Positions 5,380 through 6,672 of a stretch of 6,672 nucleotides of DNA are shown piece after piece. This DNA comes from Alistipes sp. UBA943 (GTDB lineage Bacteria; Bacteroidota; Bacteroidia; Bacteroidales; Rikenellaceae), in assembly GCA_002293345.1 (NCBI GenBank), contig DBDB01000058.1, forward strand, positions 3,204 through 9,875, given 5' to 3'. The notes below the pieces were generated by a model that worked only from the letters and a program-made list of their open reading frames with translations, did no database searches and was not told the DNA's origin. The stretch's first letter is position 1, and the number at the start of each line of letters is the position of its first letter. The position numbers and the translations under genes were made by a program.

Positions 5380-5841
5380 ATGGGTGCAAGAAAATCCATA
5401 ATGGCCGAGAAGATCAAGGCCGAAAAAAGAAAAAAAGCGATCGCCATCCTGCGTGATTGCCCCACGTCGCCGCGTAAAATGCGTCTCGTGGCCGATATCA
5501 TCCGGGGTGTGGAGATCAATAAGGCGTTGGGTATCCTCCGCTTCTCCAAAAAAGAGGCGTCGATCCGTCTCGAAAAGCTCCTCAAATCGGCTATCGCCAA
5601 CTGGGAAGCTAAGAACGAAGGGTCGCGTCTGGAGGATGAGACGCTCTGCGTGAGTGAGATATTCGTCGATGGAGGCCGTATGTTGAAACGGATTCAACCC
5701 GCTCCCCAAGGACGTGCTCACCGTATCCGCAAGCGCTCCAACCACGTCACCATCGTCGTGGACAAGATGCCTGCCGTGGAGCCTAAAAAAGTGGTGAAGA
5801 AATCGACCGCCGTTGAAAAAACTGAAAATAAAGAAGCGTAA
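5380..5841 (+). CDS. rplV: 50S ribosomal protein L22 (uL22)
   Basis: L22 binds all domains of 23S rRNA, and its beta-hairpin lines the exit tunnel opposite L4. In the 153-residue product the core PTSPRKMRLVADIIRGVEINKAL spans residues 28-50. Next comes SAIANWEAKNEG, then the tunnel hairpin VDGGRMLKRIQPAPQGRA (96-113), then HRIRKRSNHVTIVV. The macrolide-resistance region of the hairpin (MKR in E. coli, LKR here) is not deleted. The start at 5380 is chosen over the in-frame ATG at 5401 because MGARK is the conserved Bacteroidota terminus. The protein is longer than E. coli L22 (110), partly through a C-terminal tail of about 25 residues rich in Lys, Val and Glu (PKKVVKKSTAVEKTENKEA). Its TAA overlaps the rpsC ATG by one base (TAATG), indicating translational coupling. 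Confidence 0.97.
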   Translation: MGARKSIMAEKIKAEKRKKAIAILRDCPTSPRKMRLVADIIRGVEINKALGILRFSKKEASIRLEKLLKSAIANWEAKNEGSRLEDETLCVSEIFVDGGRMLKRIQPAPQGRAHRIRKRSNHVTIVVDKMPAVEPKKVVKKSTAVEKTENKEA

Positions 5842-6638
5842 TGGGACAGAAAGTTAATCCAATAGCAAACCGTCTGGGTATCATCAAAGGTTGGGACTCC
5901 AGCTGGTATGGCGGTAAAGATTTTTCAGACAAATTGGTCGAGGATGCCAAAATCCGCAAGTACCTCAACGTGCGTCTCGCCAAAGCGAGCATCTCGAAGA
6001 TTATCATCGAACGGACGTTGAAACTCGTCACGGTGACAATCTCCACGGCGCGTCCCGGTATCATCATCGGTAAAGGCGGCTCGGAGGTCGATAAACTCAA
6101 AGAGGAGTTGAAAAAACTCACCGGTAAAGAGGTGCAGATCAATATCTTCGAGGTGAAACGTCCCGAAACCGATGCCGTGCTCGTGGGTCAAAATATTGCC
6201 CGTCAGTTGGAGGGTCGTGTGTCGTTCCGACGTGCCGTTAAAACGTCCATCGCTTCCACGATGCGTATGGGTGCCGAAGGGATCAAAATCCAGGTGTCCG
6301 GTCGTGTCGGTGGTGCTGAGATCGCTCGTAGCGAAACCGCCAAAGAGGGGCGTATTCCGTTGCACACGTTCCGTGCCGATGTGGATTACAGCCTCACAGA
6401 AGCCCTTACCAAAGTGGGTATCCTCGGTGTGAAAGTGTGGATCTGTCACGGTACGGTGTACGGCAAACGTGATCTGTTCGAGATCGCAGGCGCTTCGGCA
6501 GCGTCGCAGGGCGGCGGGTTCAACCACCAGGGTGGTGAACGTCGTGGCGGAGACCGTCACGATCGTCGCGGAGGCGGCGACCGCCGTAACGGAGGTGACC
6601 GCAGAGGAGGCGCCGACAGAAGAGGCGACCGTCGATAA
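5841..6638 (+). CDS. rpsC: 30S ribosomal protein S3 (uS3) with Arg/Gly/Asp-rich C-terminal tail
   Basis: S3 lies in the 30S head at the mRNA entry channel, where with S4 and S5 it helps unwind incoming mRNA. The 265-residue product starts MGQKVNPIANRLGIIKGWDS. It has the KH domain with the GKGG loop at 77-80 (RPGIIIGKGGSEVDKL), and the C-terminal domain with SGRVGGAEIARSE and HTFRADVDY, followed by GVKVWICHGTVYGKRDLFE. From about residue 222 it continues into a low-complexity tail of about 44 residues built of GGDRRG-like units (bases about 6504-6635). E. coli S3 is 233 residues, so the extra length is this tail. Glycine- and basic-rich S3 tails occur in other Bacteroidota, but this version is unusually regular. 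The tail is probably disordered and RNA-binding. The stop is followed directly by GGGGCCGAG. Confidence 0.97.
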   Translation: MGQKVNPIANRLGIIKGWDSSWYGGKDFSDKLVEDAKIRKYLNVRLAKASISKIIIERTLKLVTVTISTARPGIIIGKGGSEVDKLKEELKKLTGKEVQINIFEVKRPETDAVLVGQNIARQLEGRVSFRRAVKTSIASTMRMGAEGIKIQVSGRVGGAEIARSETAKEGRIPLHTFRADVDYSLTEALTKVGILGVKVWICHGTVYGKRDLFEIAGASAASQGGGFNHQGGERRGGDRHDRRGGGDRRNGGDRRGGADRRGDRR

Positions 6639-6672
6639 GGGGCCGAGACAGGAGGCGGGCAATAAAACTCGC
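6639..6672 (+). other. Start of G-rich gap after rpsC (cut by window edge)
   Basis: The TAA of rpsC is followed at once by GGGGCCGAG, matching the post-stop sequence of rpsS (TAAGGGGCCG in both). The last dozen bases turn A-rich (AATAAAACTCGC), as the other gaps do shortly before the next start. rplP is the expected next gene but no start codon for it lies within the window. Confidence 0.4.

Noticed and set aside
5401..5403. Alternative L22 start at the second in-frame ATG
   Set aside because: The upstream start gives the conserved MGARK terminus and is preceded by the A-rich leader.
5925..6662. 245-codon minus-strand frame opposite rpsC
   Set aside because: Antisense shadow of S3; low-complexity Ser/Thr/Val start comes from the complement of the Arg/Gly tail.

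Overview
This window is a stretch of the fused str/S10 translation operon of a bacterium. All genes are on the + strand, in the order fusA (5' end cut off) - rpsJ - rplC - rplD - rplW - rplB - rpsS - rplV - rpsC, and rplP would be expected just past the right edge. The protein sequences look like Bacteroidota, order Bacteroidales. Examples are the MSQKIRIKLKSFDHNLVD start of S10, the MGARK start of L22, the VDHPMGGGEG motif of L2, and the direct fusA-rpsJ join with no tuf gene between. No start codon has a convincing Shine-Dalgarno sequence; the leaders are A-rich instead, which also fits that phylum. The GC-rich codon use suggests a high-GC member, perhaps Rikenellaceae/Alistipes-like, but that placement is a guess from memory.

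Layout: bases 1-1973 hold most of elongation factor G, lacking only about its first 50 residues. Bases 2081-2386 are S10, 2489-3103 L3, 3105-3731 L4, 3906-4196 L23, 4202-5026 L2, 5033-5299 S19, 5380-5841 L22 and 5841-6638 S3. Every ribosomal protein gene is complete and of near-normal length. The products work together: L3, L4, L23, L2 and L22 are 50S proteins that line the peptidyl transferase region and exit tunnel, S10, S19 and S3 are 30S head proteins, and EF-G drives translocation on the finished ribosome.

The coding part is ordinary. The unusual part is the junctions, which fall into two classes. Four are tight: rplC/rplD 1 nt, rplW/rplB 5 nt, rplB/rpsS 6 nt, and rplV/rpsC overlapping by 1 nt. 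The others are loose (107, 102, 174 and 80 nt, plus the gap after rpsC, which is cut by the window edge). Each complete loose gap is bipartite: G-rich DNA starting at or just after the stop codon, often with a GGGGCC core, then a short A-rich leader before the next ATG. The first two gaps hold two diverged copies of the same roughly 66-nt element, with one apparently compensatory base-pair change. The third holds a 16-17-nt tandem repeat with G-quadruplex potential. S3 also ends in a long Arg/Gly/Asp-rich tail.

I see no mobile element, CRISPR array, tRNA, rRNA or defence gene, and no new multi-gene system. The intergenic elements are the best candidates for something undescribed.
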